Shown here piece after piece: positions 16,001 to 24,720 of a stretch of DNA of 28,443 nucleotides. The notes under the pieces were generated by a model. It searched no databases. It was given only the letters and a program-made list of their open reading frames with translations, and was not told the DNA's origin. Origin of the DNA: Bacteroidales bacterium (GTDB lineage Bacteria; Bacteroidota; Bacteroidia; Bacteroidales; UBA932); NCBI GenBank assembly GCA_017551215.1, contig JAFZMA010000137.1, positions 1 through 28,443 of the forward strand. The letters run 5' to 3'. The stretch's first letter is position 1; each line of letters opens with the position of its first letter. Made by a program: the position numbers and the translations under genes.

Positions 16001-17095
16001 TTAATTCAACCTTATGTTATTTAGGGATGCCTTGATTTTATCCGGATGTCCCTTTTTGTAGAAAACCAGATCAAACTCGTCCTCACACTCAACACTGAGC
16101 GGAAATACAATTTTCAGAAGACGGTTATACTTTACGGGGCGAACATCATAATTCATTTGGGAGCATTCTATAAGTCTGTCGCCGATTCTTAAAGCGGACG
16201 TGTATTTCTTATGTTTCAAGTCTGATGAAATCTTATTGTTGTCTTCTATCAGTATTGCTATTTCATTTGTATCATTTCTTCTGTTGATTAAAAACACACC
16301 TATATTATCGTCAGTAGAAGAAAAAGAAGAATTATATGAAGTGTTATCCCCTAACTCAAACGTTTTAAACAAAGCAAAATACGGATCTTCTTGAGCAATA
16401 AAGCATTTTTGAGGTTTAAACGTTTTTCCGAACGCTCTCATCATAAGATAAAGCATGGGTTCATCATCTATCAAAAACTTACTGCCTGTACGTGTATCCA
16501 CGGCCTGAGCAAGCCACAAATCATTTCGGTTTCCGTCTTTTAAGTCAAATGCTTCAATAATTATAGATTTGTAAAAAAGATGTTGATGCTTTTGTTTAAA
16601 GTTGTCTGATGGGAAATAGCTGTAATTGTCTCTTGCTTTAACTGTTGTCCGCACAAACTCATGATCTGGAATGTTGTTGTAGTTTTTCTGTACAGGAGAA
16701 GATTCTATACCGTCCAACATTGAATTTTGAAGATAAACAGAAGATAAATTCTTCCACTTTAGCATTGGACTTTTGGAAACATCGGTATTACTATCCCAAT
16801 AATTTACAGACGTGGTAATGTAAAAATCAGCTTTCAGGCTGTCTGAAATCCTAGATGCCCCATATAAAGACATGGCTTCATCAAGATAATTGAGAAAAGA
16901 CTCTTGTGACTTTTTGTGTTGAGATGGGACGAGTGTATAATACTGGACAGCTGACACGTAATAGCTTTTCCCAGACAAATCATAATCACCCAAGGAAACA
17001 ACATCAGCGGTATAGTATGGCGGCTGGTAGTAGGGTTGGGCATTCATCTCAATGCTTAACCCTATCAAAAAAATGAGTATAAATAACTTTTTCAT
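16001..17095 (-). CDS. Exported protein of unknown function
   Basis: A 364-residue protein with a type I signal peptide (MKKLFILIFLIGLSIEMNAQ, cleavage after NAQ or before it) and no further membrane segment. I recognise no domain. The mature start is rich in tyrosine and proline (PYYQPPYY), and the rest has alternating short hydrophobic strands suggesting a beta-rich fold. The C-terminal quarter (from about 285) reads like an immunoglobulin-like sandwich. The gene begins 21 bases after the stop of the cysteine-rich lipoprotein and is probably translated from the same message. Codon use is clearly more A/T-rich than in rmuC or the tricorn-like gene. Confidence 0.8.
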   Translation of the reverse strand: MKKLFILIFLIGLSIEMNAQPYYQPPYYTADVVSLGDYDLSGKSYYVSAVQYYTLVPSQHKKSQESFLNYLDEAMSLYGASRISDSLKADFYITTSVNYWDSNTDVSKSPMLKWKNLSSVYLQNSMLDGIESSPVQKNYNNIPDHEFVRTTVKARDNYSYFPSDNFKQKHQHLFYKSIIIEAFDLKDGNRNDLWLAQAVDTRTGSKFLIDDEPMLYLMMRAFGKTFKPQKCFIAQEDPYFALFKTFELGDNTSYNSSFSSTDDNIGVFLINRRNDTNEIAILIEDNNKISSDLKHKKYTSALRIGDRLIECSQMNYDVRPVKYNRLLKIVFPLSVECEDEFDLVFYKKGHPDKIKASLNNIRLN

Positions 17096-17116
17096 AAGAA
17101 TGGTGACGTATATACT

Positions 17117-18382
17117 TTAATCTGCTGCAAATACTGCGTAAATAACTTGATAGCACCCTGCTATAAAAGAGTACTGGCTGCTTGTTGAAATAATATTACC
17201 ATTTACTTTCCAACCCACAAAATGATATCCATAAAATGGTGCTGCAACTATTGAAACATTAACGCCACTCTCTATAAACTCACCATAGGGATATTGAGAA
17301 ACATTGCCATAAGGAGTGTTTGGATCAACAGAAATAATTATTTGACATAAATTCTCAGGTATATTTCCTCCTCCTAAATTTCCCAACTGACATGAACTGC
17401 CATCGCAATTTGCTTTTCCACATAAAGAACAACCATTAACTCCTTCTGGCGGACATGTGCAAGGATAGCTTTGACAAGTAGAACAGCACCTGCAATTATC
17501 TTTAGGGTAATAACATACGAAACAAGTTTCTAGTGGATCTAAGAAAGTGTTAAACGATTCTTGACATGTTGTACAATAATAGCTTATAAAGCCCATTCCA
17601 GAGTAAATCATCTGAATAGTATTATGACCATTAGGGCAAACATTGTCCTCCCCCGAAGAACCACCTCCCCCTCCTTTAGTCAAAGCTAACTTGTTGGTTA
17701 TAAAAGTAATGCCACGAAAAACAAGATCTTTCCCAAGACTATCTACTTTAGTTATCATGGATTCAGCATATACTGTACGTTTTTCGTAATTTCCTGCAAC
17801 ATAATAATTAGAATTCAATACTTCCCCATTTTCGTTGCAAAAAAACTGATATCCAGAGAAAGAATCTTTATCACTTAGATAGGAATACTTGAAATTCTGA
17901 GGAACCCTTGAGTAGGTGCCAACTGTCGTTACGGATGAATGATGTATACAACCATCCGTTTTATGCTTATAAATCAACAAGGAAGTGTTAACCTGGACCT
18001 GACGGATATTTTTGTTTAAATGTCCAAGTCCGTCATAAAGAAGTGCAGTAACAGGAGATACCATACTGATTGGAACTTCCACAAAATAACTATCTTCTGT
18101 TTCTCCTGCAAGGGCTTGGTCCCACTCAATTACCATATTCCCAGTAAGATAATAGTCTGTATTTTTCGTTCCGGTTGGCGTAATACACGATTTAAGAAAC
18201 TTTAGTGTAGAGGCTGTTTGCTCAAAGTATTCCTTGGCTTGAGACTTTGTGAGTGCGTTCGGATCTTTTTGTTTTAAACCCTCATCCTTCTGACAGGACA
18301 AGATAAAAAGAAATGAAAATAGAGAAATGGTCAGGCAAACGGTGATTCGCCTGAAGAAAGAAGTAACTCGTTTGCTAATCAT
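17117..18382 (-). CDS. Cysteine-rich lipoprotein with C-terminal InlB-like repeat
   Basis: A 421-residue lipoprotein: FILSC gives the lipidated cysteine at about residue 30, followed by QKDEG, an acidic start that can favour surface export in Bacteroidota. The middle (to about 235) is an unrecognised domain ending in GGGGGSSGE. Then comes a cysteine block: CPNGH with YYCTTC, CFVCYYPKDNCRCCSTC, PCTCPP and CSLCGKANC, resembling stacked zinc-ribbon or disulfide-knot modules, which is unusual for an exposed protein. The last 70 residues (from about YGNVSQYPYGEF to IYAVFAAD) match the divergent InlB B-repeat pattern, including GYHFVGWKVNG. Function unknown; a surface-binding or antagonistic role is conceivable. 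Has its own promoter. Confidence 0.82.
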   Translation of the reverse strand: MISKRVTSFFRRITVCLTISLFSFLFILSCQKDEGLKQKDPNALTKSQAKEYFEQTASTLKFLKSCITPTGTKNTDYYLTGNMVIEWDQALAGETEDSYFVEVPISMVSPVTALLYDGLGHLNKNIRQVQVNTSLLIYKHKTDGCIHHSSVTTVGTYSRVPQNFKYSYLSDKDSFSGYQFFCNENGEVLNSNYYVAGNYEKRTVYAESMITKVDSLGKDLVFRGITFITNKLALTKGGGGGSSGEDNVCPNGHNTIQMIYSGMGFISYYCTTCQESFNTFLDPLETCFVCYYPKDNCRCCSTCQSYPCTCPPEGVNGCSLCGKANCDGSSCQLGNLGGGNIPENLCQIIISVDPNTPYGNVSQYPYGEFIESGVNVSIVAAPFYGYHFVGWKVNGNIISTSSQYSFIAGCYQVIYAVFAAD

Positions 18383-18396
18383 AATTGATAATATTT

Positions 18397-18412
18397 ACAG
18401 TTAATTAACTGT
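18397..18412. promoter_or_regulatory. Palindrome downstream of the lipoprotein promoter
   Basis: ACAGTTAATTAACTGT is a perfect 16-base palindrome in the leader of the 18382 lipoprotein gene. Its 10-base core GTTAATTAAC occurs again at 18489-18498 (overlapping the stop of the upstream gene), so the two copies bracket the promoter like paired operator sites. Confidence 0.45.
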
Positions 18413-18442
18413 CATGCCATCAAAGACTTCATCGTGTTTTAG

Positions 18443-18474
18443 CAAATGTAAGTAAATAATTGTGAAAAAACAAA
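18443..18474 (-). promoter_or_regulatory. Promoter of the cysteine-rich lipoprotein gene
   Basis: On the minus strand TTTG (18474 to 18471) and TACATTTG (18450 to 18443) are 20 bases apart, a full match to the Bacteroidetes promoter. Transcription would begin about 55 bases before the ATG. Confidence 0.65.
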
Positions 18475-18489
18475 TTGAATCAACTATCG

Positions 18490-20103
18490 TTAATTAACAG
18501 AGTGATTACTCTTTACAAACTCTCTTGCGGCAGCCTTTATTTCTATTGTAATGGCATTATATGTACGAGGAGAAGATGCCAGGATGATATTGGCCCATTC
18601 TTTTGCTTTCTCTATTTCTCCCTTGTCGCGATAAAACTTGAACAAATCAAACTTTGGCACCATTCTATCGGGAGCCATATAATGTGCCAAAATGAGACAT
18701 CTTTCAGCTTTGTCATTTTGTGAGCTATCAAGATACAGGTTGCCCAAGGCCGACATCATTTCCACCACGGTTATTCTTTTTGAACATTGTTCAAGAACGG
18801 CTATGTGGTCTTGAGGGGACAACCGGAAAGAATGGGTTGCATAGAGAAGAGTCATGTCCTTGTTTCTTAAAATGATTGATTCACTTGAAGGAAGGATTCT
18901 TTCTGCAATGGAATTTTCAGGAAGGTGAATGAATTCTTTCAAGTCCTTTTCAGCAGAAGAATATCTCTTCCCCACATTCCAGCATACGACGGAGGTCAAT
19001 ATCAAGACAACCGCACAGAAAAGTGATCTGGTTGGCCATTGTTTCTTCTTGTTTTCATTGCAACTGTCGTTAATGCCACAACTGTTTGCAAATCCCAAGA
19101 ACAGCGGAGCCAGTATGATTATGGGAAGGATGTCGTATGTGTAAAGGAAGAATGAAGTGATCCCCAATGAAATGGATGCCGCAACAAGTCCTCTGTTTCT
19201 GCATTTCCTGAAAGAATAAACTACAATCAGGGCAAAAAGGATAAACCCAACAACTCCCTGTTCGCAGAGAATATGCAGATACTCGTTGAATGTCTGATAA
19301 TGGTTTGTAGCAAACGGGGCAAAAGAAGAAAGAGGATTCGCCTGGAAATATTCCGCCTGCCAAGGCATATACAAAGACTGGACAGAGGCGGAAGAATAAC
19401 CGAAAAATGGAGCTTTCAGGAATGCTTCACCACTTGATGCCCAGATCAGAAGCCGTACATCAGCAGACCCAGTACGTATTCTGTATAGAAGAAAGGCACC
19501 AACTAGAACCACCACAGACAAACACACAAAAAGCAGTCGTTTTCTGTTAGATTCTAGAGCTGTGTATTTATCCGAACTGAACCACAGATATGCTAATGCC
19601 ATTACAAAAGCCAGCAAAGCACCCCTTGATCTAGAGAGAAGCAGAATAACAAGCAGTAGTATGCTCAGCGATGCAAGAAGAATCTTTTTGTATCGGTTGC
19701 TGTCTTTTTCAAACAGAAGAGAGATTACTCCAGATAAGCCTATGGAAACATACGCTCCCAAGTGCCCCGGGTTGTAGAAAAAGCCGAAAAGATATGACAG
19801 GGCACCACCCAAACCGACTGTTGTAAGCATTAGAGGAATATATCCTTTATCAGATGATCTTCCTGCAATAAACAGTAAACCAAGAAGCAGCCATTTTACA
19901 ACTGTAAGAGGTTCAATGTAGCTTTCTTTTTCCAGCCAAATTCTGACAAAGGCATACAAACAGTAGGAAAGCAACAGGATATCCGCAGTGTTTATCCTGA
20001 ATTTTCTAGAAAGGCATAGTTGTACACAAACCACAATCGCAGAAATGCAGACCAGGGCAATACATGGGAGCCAGGTTCCGAAATTTGTGGCAGTAGTATA
20101 CAA
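18490..20103 (-). CDS. O-antigen ligase/polymerase-like membrane protein with TPR-like C-terminus
   Basis: A 537-residue protein with roughly ten or more membrane spans and a soluble C-terminal part (from about 400) of helical repeats resembling TPRs. LLSRSRGALLAF and FNEYLHILCEQGVVG match the Wzy/WaaL (O-antigen ligase, PF04932-type) signatures; relatives polymerise or transfer lipid-linked glycans to lipid A or protein on the periplasmic side. The start is odd: the only upstream option is TTG at 20103, directly after an in-frame TGA and the tail of a terminator hairpin. Other Bacteroidota members often carry one more N-terminal membrane span, so the 5' end may be truncated. It is AT-rich. 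Gene order with exported proteins suggests it modifies them, which is inference. Confidence 0.75.
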   Translation of the reverse strand: MYTTATNFGTWLPCIALVCISAIVVCVQLCLSRKFRINTADILLLSYCLYAFVRIWLEKESYIEPLTVVKWLLLGLLFIAGRSSDKGYIPLMLTTVGLGGALSYLFGFFYNPGHLGAYVSIGLSGVISLLFEKDSNRYKKILLASLSILLLVILLLSRSRGALLAFVMALAYLWFSSDKYTALESNRKRLLFVCLSVVVLVGAFLLYRIRTGSADVRLLIWASSGEAFLKAPFFGYSSASVQSLYMPWQAEYFQANPLSSFAPFATNHYQTFNEYLHILCEQGVVGFILFALIVVYSFRKCRNRGLVAASISLGITSFFLYTYDILPIIILAPLFLGFANSCGINDSCNENKKKQWPTRSLFCAVVLILTSVVCWNVGKRYSSAEKDLKEFIHLPENSIAERILPSSESIILRNKDMTLLYATHSFRLSPQDHIAVLEQCSKRITVVEMMSALGNLYLDSSQNDKAERCLILAHYMAPDRMVPKFDLFKFYRDKGEIEKAKEWANIILASSPRTYNAITIEIKAAAREFVKSNHSVN

Positions 20104-20142
20104 TCAAAACTCCCGGCCTCATTTATGGGACCGGGAGCTTTG
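20104..20142 (-). terminator. Terminator of the tricorn-like protease gene
   Basis: On the minus strand CTCCCGG (20137 to 20131) and CCGGGAG (20116 to 20110) form a seven-base GC-rich stem with a 14-base loop, followed by TTTTGATT. It lies 25 bases after the protease stop and touches the TTG start of the next gene. Confidence 0.75.
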
Positions 20143-20162
20143 GTTTGTATGTGTAGCTGTTG

Positions 20163-23100
20163 TTACTTGATTTCCTTAAGGAGGCCCTTAACGGCTGCTT
20201 CAAGCTGAGGGTCCTTGCCGGCAAGGAAATCGTTGTAAGGGAGTTCAACCTTTACGTCCGGCTCAAACTGCTTGTTCTCGGTAACCTTTCCGTCTGTTCC
20301 CATAGAAGCAATCATAGGGATACCGAATACAATGGCAGGATCTATCTGGGTCTCCCACCAAACTGCTGTTCCTGTGCCAGGTACAGGCATTCCGTAAACC
20401 TTTCCTATTCCGTTCTGCTGATATACGAACGGGAACATGAAGGCGTCTGAATAGTTGCCCTCGCAGGTAAGAACTGCGCTCGGCTTCTGCCATCTGCCCA
20501 GAGGCTCGCCATCGTCAAGGAGGTCTCCCTGAGGAGCATAGCGCATGTAAGTCTTTGCACCCAGGAGAGTTACAAGCTCGTCATGCAGCCAACCGCCGCC
20601 GTTGAACCTTGTATCAACAATTACGGCTTCTTTCTTTACATGCTTGCCCATCAGACGGTTGTAGATAACCTGATAGCTCTGCTGGTTCATGCCCTCTACG
20701 TGAACATAACCGATCTTGCCGCCAGAGAGTTTGTCTACCATCTCCTCCATACGTCTTACCCACCATTCGTAGATAAGGTGGCTCAGCGATGATTCAGTCA
20801 CAGGACGGAGAGTCTGTGTGAATGTGTTTCCTGCTGTGGACTTAACGGTTACCACAGTGTTTGCATTTGCAATGTTATTGAGGTACTTGTTGTAGTTCTC
20901 GGATGCAGGAATGCTCTCTCCGTTAATTGCAGTGATGATGTCACCAGGACGGATCTTGTTGGAGAGCTTGTCTGCAGGGCCGCCTGGGATGATGGCGGAA
21001 ACCTTGATGCCCTCTCCGGTGTATGTCTCGTCGAACAGCATACCAAAGTTTGCCGTAACGTCACCGCCGGTAAGAACCCTTGCAGCATAGTAACGTCCAC
21101 CTGTATGGGAAGCATTGAGTTCACCCAGAAGCTCGCTCAGAAGAACCTGGAAATCATAGTTGTTGTTGATGTAAGGGAGGAACTTTGCATATTCGTCGTG
21201 ATACATCTTCCAGTTGATTCCGTGGATCTTAGGATCGTAGAACTTCTTGGTTACCTGAAGCCACATGTGGTCAAACATGTAGGCACGCTCGCCCGCAGCG
21301 TCAAGTTCCATCTTGCCGGCAATCATGATAGGCTTTGCCATACCGCTCATCAGGTCAACCTTAATAGGAGAACCGTTGCGGAGAGCGAACAGGCTCTTTT
21401 CGTCCTGGCTGATTTCTCCGGCGGAAATCATTCCGCCAAGGGAACCCTGACCAACCTTCTTGCTCTCGCGGCTACGGGTATCCGTGCTCCAGAGTTCCAT
21501 TCCCCTCTCTGCGGTGCGGACATAATACATCTTTTTGCCGTCTTTTGTAAGGAAATAGCCAATAGGGCTTCCTTCTGTGCGAATATCCGCTATACGTGTC
21601 TCTATGAGGTCGAAATCGTCAAATACGATAGGTTTTACTTCCTTCTTCTCCGGTTTCTTAGGACCGCCAGGGCCTCCAGGACCCGGCTTGTCGCCCGGCT
21701 TAACGTCTTTCTTGTCGCCAGGTTTTTCTCCCGGTTTTCCGTCTGGCTTCTTCTCGCCCTTTTCCTTCTCCTCAAGAAGTTCAAAATCATCCTTTGAGAG
21801 CATGAACTTGTCGTAAGACTCTTTGTCAAAGAAAGCAGCCTTAACGCTTCCGCCGCCTCTTTGTCCGCCACCGCCGATGTAAGTCATTGCCTGGCCGCCA
21901 AATCCGAACTTGGCCATCCTCTCTCCGTAAGCGCTGTTAACAGGATAACGGATTTCTCCGCCATCGGCACTGATAAGAGCCGTTGCTCCACCCCTCATCA
22001 TATTCTTATCGTCTTCTACAAGAAGCCACTTGCTGTCTGGACTCCACTCGAATCCCCAGTCTCCATCGCGATAAGAATGGTTGTGACCCTTAGGCAGTAC
22101 GGTAACGGTCTTCTTGCTCTTGAGATCCATCACTTTCAGCGTGTTGCGCTCGCAGATGTACGCAAGTTTCTTTCCGTCCGGAGAAATATCCGGCTGGTAG
22201 TTGTCCTTGCCGTCTGCAACCACCTTGTCTGTGTTCACAAGTGTGGAAGCGTAGAAGTATTTCTCCGTGGTATCCTTGAGGGTAGCCTTCATTATGTTCC
22301 AGTTGCCGTCTACCTCAGCGGAGTAGTAAATGGCCTTTCCGTCAGGAGCCCAGGTAATCATCCTCTCCTGGTAAGGAGTGTTGGTGATTCTCTTGGTACG
22401 CCCGTCATTTACTCCTACAACAAACAATTCTCCGCGATTAATCAGGGCAAGCTCCTTGCCGCTTGGGCTCACTGCCATTTCTGTGGCGTTGTTGATGTTG
22501 AGGTTCTTGATCTTCTGGTAACCGGCATTGTCGGCGACATAGATATTGAGTTTCTTTGCCTTCTGGCCGTCCTTTATGGTGTAGATATCACCCTTCCAGA
22601 CAAAAGAGATGGTACCGTTCTTTGCTATGGATACCTCCCTTACAGGGAAGTCTTTATAATCGGTGAGCTGGGTTATCTTTCCGGAAGACAAATCCTGCTT
22701 GAAAAGATTCAGTGCATTGTTAGACTTGTTCAGCTTCATCTCAGAGATGTAGTAAACTGCCTTTCCGTCCGGGCTGAATACAGGCTTGAGGTTCTCTCCC
22801 TCGTAACTGGAAACCTTGGTGTAAGTGTTTGCCTTTATGTCATATACCCAGATGTCTCTTGTAACGGAAGAAGTGTGGTGTTTTCTCCATGGGTCCTCAT
22901 ATCCTTTCTTGTCCTGGAAAACTATCCTGTTTCCGTCTGCACTGAAGTTAGCCTCGTCTGCACCGGCTGCAGTTACCAGGATAGGCCTTCCTCCGTCTAC
23001 CGGAATCTTGTAGAGGTTCTTGAACATGGAAGAAGGGAACCTTACGCTCTCTGCCGGAGCAAATCTTCCGCTTCCGAAAAGTACATACTTTCCGTCCGGA

Positions 23101-23471
23101 GTGAAATCGTAAGGATAATCCGCAGTGGAATTGTAGGTAAGCCTTACCGGAACTCCTCCGCCCGCCGGCATTACGAATACGTCAAAATTGCCGTAAAGGT
23201 CTGAAGCATAGGCAATCTTCTTGCCGTCTCTGCTCCATACAGGATAACCGTTGTAGTTGTCTCCGCTGGTGATTGCAGTTGCAAGACCACCTTCTGAAGA
23301 AACTTTGTAGAGATTTCCCATGTAGCCGAAAACTATCTGGGTTCCGTCTGGAGAGATAGCAGGATTGCGAAGCCATCTGACATCCTGCTGAGCGTTTGAA
23401 ACATTAATGGAAGCCACGAGCATAACGGCAGCCGCGGCAATCATCGTGAGTCTTTTAAACAAGTGATTCAT
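20163..23471 (-). CDS. Tricorn-like exported S41 serine protease
   Basis: A 1102-residue protein with a signal peptide (residues 1-27, cleaved after SNA). Residues about 30-540 are beta-propeller repeats of the TolB/PD40 type, each built around SPDGKKLA or similar. About 560-610 is a Gly/Pro/Lys/Asp linker, then a mixed core. A PDZ-like domain with GGPADKLSNKIRPGDIITAINGES follows near 820-860. The C-terminal S41 peptidase domain has VDTRFNGGGWLHDEL and EGNYSDAFMFPF, where the serine (about 1008) is the likely nucleophile, as in tricorn. The family degrades peptides to short products. It is probably periplasmic. An unusual 20-base near-palindrome lies upstream. Confidence 0.9.
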   Translation of the reverse strand: MNHLFKRLTMIAAAAVMLVASINVSNAQQDVRWLRNPAISPDGTQIVFGYMGNLYKVSSEGGLATAITSGDNYNGYPVWSRDGKKIAYASDLYGNFDVFVMPAGGGVPVRLTYNSTADYPYDFTPDGKYVLFGSGRFAPAESVRFPSSMFKNLYKIPVDGGRPILVTAAGADEANFSADGNRIVFQDKKGYEDPWRKHHTSSVTRDIWVYDIKANTYTKVSSYEGENLKPVFSPDGKAVYYISEMKLNKSNNALNLFKQDLSSGKITQLTDYKDFPVREVSIAKNGTISFVWKGDIYTIKDGQKAKKLNIYVADNAGYQKIKNLNINNATEMAVSPSGKELALINRGELFVVGVNDGRTKRITNTPYQERMITWAPDGKAIYYSAEVDGNWNIMKATLKDTTEKYFYASTLVNTDKVVADGKDNYQPDISPDGKKLAYICERNTLKVMDLKSKKTVTVLPKGHNHSYRDGDWGFEWSPDSKWLLVEDDKNMMRGGATALISADGGEIRYPVNSAYGERMAKFGFGGQAMTYIGGGGQRGGGSVKAAFFDKESYDKFMLSKDDFELLEEKEKGEKKPDGKPGEKPGDKKDVKPGDKPGPGGPGGPKKPEKKEVKPIVFDDFDLIETRIADIRTEGSPIGYFLTKDGKKMYYVRTAERGMELWSTDTRSRESKKVGQGSLGGMISAGEISQDEKSLFALRNGSPIKVDLMSGMAKPIMIAGKMELDAAGERAYMFDHMWLQVTKKFYDPKIHGINWKMYHDEYAKFLPYINNNYDFQVLLSELLGELNASHTGGRYYAARVLTGGDVTANFGMLFDETYTGEGIKVSAIIPGGPADKLSNKIRPGDIITAINGESIPASENYNKYLNNIANANTVVTVKSTAGNTFTQTLRPVTESSLSHLIYEWWVRRMEEMVDKLSGGKIGYVHVEGMNQQSYQVIYNRLMGKHVKKEAVIVDTRFNGGGWLHDELVTLLGAKTYMRYAPQGDLLDDGEPLGRWQKPSAVLTCEGNYSDAFMFPFVYQQNGIGKVYGMPVPGTGTAVWWETQIDPAIVFGIPMIASMGTDGKVTENKQFEPDVKVELPYNDFLAGKDPQLEAAVKGLLKEIK

Positions 23472-23536
23472 AAATGAGGTATAGTATTATTTGTTGTTCT
23501 AAATAGAGACGTATGGCAATTGCCTTTGTTGCATTT

Positions 23537-23556
23537 TGCAGAAATGAATTTCTGCA
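23537..23556. promoter_or_regulatory. Near-palindrome between acyltransferase and protease genes
   Basis: TGCAGAAAT (23537-23545) and ATTTCTGCA (23548-23556) are perfect inverted copies around a GA centre, four bases beyond the acyltransferase stop. The spacer is too short for a good hairpin unless the stem is seven bases; an operator or weak terminator is possible. No TAnnTTTG box was found upstream of the protease gene. Confidence 0.4.
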
Positions 23557-23559
23557 TGG

Positions 23560-24717
23560 TTACAGAGACAATTTGTTGAGGACCGGATTGCTGTAAACTT
23601 TCAGATAGAGGTTCATCAGCGGAAGAATGCTCTCCTTCCATCTGGACAGGGTGGAATGCATAACGCTGGCAAACTGCTTGTATTCCTCCTTGGTGTAATG
23701 GTCTGTAAATCTGAATGTATTGTACAGCATGTCGTATGCTATATAATTGGTGTTAAACAACTTATAGCCATTGTATATGCGGTTGTCTATGACAGAGGCA
23801 ATGTAGGCGAGTGCCTCGTTGCGGTCCATTGAGCCCGCTGCCAGGAGTTCCTCCGCGGAAATAGGCTCGCAAATCTGGATGTGGACCTTGCCTTTTGGAG
23901 AAAGGATGCCTTCCATGATACTGCGGAAATCCTCTCCCTTTTCCTTTATGTACGGATGCTCCTGAGACAAGTACAGCTCCCTCACTTTCTGGGTGATGCA
24001 GGTCTCCCACTCGTAGGAGATAGCCATAGGCACAATGTTCAGCGCGGAGAAATTGGTGCCGATGTTCCTGTCTCCGGAAAGGGAGAACATCTTGAGCACG
24101 GTCTGGCTGGTCTTGTCGTCTCCGTCCTTGGTGCGGCCGTTGCGCTGGGCAATCCATACAGACGTATTCCTCTCCGTAAGTACATATCTGATGTAGCTGG
24201 AAAGATGCAGGGAAGTCTTGAAGAAATCCTTTGACGTTCCCCTTCTTATGACCTTGAACATGCGGTTGCTCTTGCCAAGGTCCGTAACAATGCCAGGCTG
24301 CATCAGGTTGTCTCCGAATGTGATTTCCGAGCAGTCCAGACCCTCGTTATGGAGCGCTATCTGAAGAAGGGCTGCATCCAGGAGGATATCTCTGTGATTG
24401 GAAACAAAGAGATAACCCTTGCCTTTTTCCAGATTCTGCAGGCCGTCATACGTAAAACCGGTTGTTGTCTTCTTTGCAATGGCATTGATAGCCTCTGCCA
24501 TGAACTTGGCCTGGAACTCGTAAACTGTCTTGTAAGTTGCAAACTCAGCGATTTTTTCAGCTGCCTTCTCCGGTCCGTAAATGTATTCTATTACTTTGGG
24601 AAAATCCTTGTCGGCTGCAATTCTCTGCATGGCCGCGGGAATCTCATCGTCTCTATACGGGCGTATATCGTCCCATACCGTTGAGATATCCCTTGGCGTT
24701 CTGTTGTTTGTGTCCAT
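23560..24717 (-). CDS. PlsC-like glycerolipid acyltransferase (Bacteroidota type)
   Basis: A 385-residue acyltransferase that probably transfers fatty acyl groups to a lysophospholipid or related acceptor at the inner membrane. The acyltransferase block is FVSNHRDILLD (104-114), a form of the HxxxxD motif with the conserved His and Asp, followed by GDNLM and then IAQRNGRTKDGDDKT in place of FPEGTRS. The C-terminal third, with INRIYNGYKLFNTNYIAYD-like text, is typical of the long Bacteroidota members. No transmembrane segment is obvious. It starts three bases after the hydrolase stop. The acyl donor and acceptor are unknown. Confidence 0.85.
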   Translation of the reverse strand: MDTNNRTPRDISTVWDDIRPYRDDEIPAAMQRIAADKDFPKVIEYIYGPEKAAEKIAEFATYKTVYEFQAKFMAEAINAIAKKTTTGFTYDGLQNLEKGKGYLFVSNHRDILLDAALLQIALHNEGLDCSEITFGDNLMQPGIVTDLGKSNRMFKVIRRGTSKDFFKTSLHLSSYIRYVLTERNTSVWIAQRNGRTKDGDDKTSQTVLKMFSLSGDRNIGTNFSALNIVPMAISYEWETCITQKVRELYLSQEHPYIKEKGEDFRSIMEGILSPKGKVHIQICEPISAEELLAAGSMDRNEALAYIASVIDNRIYNGYKLFNTNYIAYDMLYNTFRFTDHYTKEEYKQFASVMHSTLSRWKESILPLMNLYLKVYSNPVLNKLSL

Positions 24718-24720
24718 AAT

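Larger units (their letters stand above)
15655..20140. other. AT-rich accessory island between rmuC and the tricorn-like gene
   Basis: Base composition drops visibly compared with both flanks, codons become A/T-ended, and the genes are an unknown exported protein, a cysteine-rich lipoprotein and a polysaccharide-ligase-like protein, with a transposase remnant at the left edge and a terminator abutting the rightmost gene. The right border lies between the tricorn-like gene and 20103. No direct repeats, tRNA or integrase were seen. Island status is inferred from composition and content. Confidence 0.5.

Noticed and set aside
21861..23204. A 447-codon plus-strand open frame
   Set aside because: It is fully antisense to the propeller part of the tricorn-like protease, has no recognisable domain, and its composition mirrors the coding strand; a shadow frame.
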